Part shown: one piece after another, positions 5,308-5,576 of the stretch
How positions within the stretch are numbered: the stretch's first letter is position 1
Layout: each line of letters starts with the position of its first letter
NCBI GenBank assembly: GCA_017547975.1
Contig: JAFYNU010000335.1
Location: 1-5,576 of the forward strand
Source of the DNA: Clostridia bacterium
GTDB lineage: Bacteria > Bacillota > Clostridia > Oscillospirales > QAMX01
Length of the DNA: 5,576 bases
Direction: 5' to 3'
Program-made: the position numbers and the translations under genes
The notes under the pieces: generated by a model
Told to the model about the DNA's origin: nothing
Seen by the model: the letters and a program-made list of their open reading frames with translations, nothing else
Databases searched by the model: none

Positions 5308-5576
5308 GTGAATAAAGTAATCGAGGAAAACTTTGTAAATAGTTATATTATAAAAAATAAGCGTGAGCGTCTTCTGTTTGAACTGTGGGGGAAAAAGCGC
5401 AGAGATGGCATTGGGCGATTTTCGCACTGGGCTGATAATCTTATAGAAGTCTCGAAAATTAGATTCAAAGGGCAATACATCTCAAATGACTTAAGAGAAA
5501 TTGTTGCTACAACACATACTAGTAAGTGTTATGTGATTTCCTGGTATGAAGAATTAGATGGAAAAGAATTCAATAA
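5308..5576 (+). CDS. Unrecognised AT-rich gene, 5' part only (runs off the right edge)
   Basis: A GTG-started frame stays open for at least 89 codons to the window end, so the protein is incomplete. It begins NKVIEENFVNSYIIKNKRER, then LLFELWGKKRRDGIGRFSHW, and later IRFKGQYISNDLREIV and CYVISWYEELDGKEFN. It looks like a soluble, mixed-charge protein with an amphipathic N-terminal helix; there is no signal peptide or membrane segment. I do not recognise the family and assign no function. By hand count it has 93 G or C in 269 bases (about 35%), far below the neighbouring methyltransferase gene, which suggests different ancestry. The 64 bases between the methyltransferase stop and this start contain no convincing terminator or promoter. 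The open frame, the ribosome-binding site and protein-like composition support a real gene. Confidence 0.6.
   Translation, partial: MNKVIEENFVNSYIIKNKRERLLFELWGKKRRDGIGRFSHWADNLIEVSKIRFKGQYISNDLREIVATTHTSKCYVISWYEELDGKEFN

Overview
The window reads as chromosomal DNA from an endospore-forming Firmicute, most likely a clostridial lineage with roughly 50% GC coding DNA. The main reason is a block of three sporulation and germination genes (sleB, gpr, spoIIP) preceded by a sequence matching a forespore sigma-G promoter. The remaining genes are housekeeping or of unknown role. I see no tRNA, rRNA, CRISPR array, insertion sequence or prophage gene, and no gene-free stretch longer than about 115 bases.

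Layout, left to right. Bases 1-132 hold the 3' end of a plus-strand gene whose C-terminus looks like the ThuA (trehalose-utilisation-like) family. A perfect 13-bp hairpin follows. Next comes a plus-strand pair with an ATGA overlap: a Cys-dependent O6-alkylguanine-DNA alkyltransferase (ogt, 200-658) and a two-helix membrane protein of unknown function (655-1212). A hairpin at 1213-1245 separates this pair from the convergent minus-strand block.

The minus-strand block, in transcription order, is sleB (3845-3177, spore cortex-lytic enzyme), gpr (3180-2341, the SASP-degrading germination protease) and spoIIP (2283-1252, the engulfment peptidoglycan hydrolase). sleB and gpr overlap by ATGA and only 57 bases separate gpr from spoIIP, so the three probably form one operon. 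sleB and gpr both act at germination: SleB degrades cortex and Gpr frees amino acids from the DNA-protecting small acid-soluble proteins. SpoIIP acts earlier, during engulfment, so a single sigma-G promoter does not explain its timing.

Divergent from sleB is a TRAM/Fe-S/SAM uracil-C5 rRNA methyltransferase (rlmD-like, 3933-5243) with a full set of catalytic and cluster residues. After its stop the base composition falls sharply to about 35% GC. A GTG-initiated open frame of at least 89 codons runs off the right edge; I do not recognise its product. That edge is the only part of the window that looks like accessory DNA. I did not find convincing evidence of a previously undescribed system within these bases.
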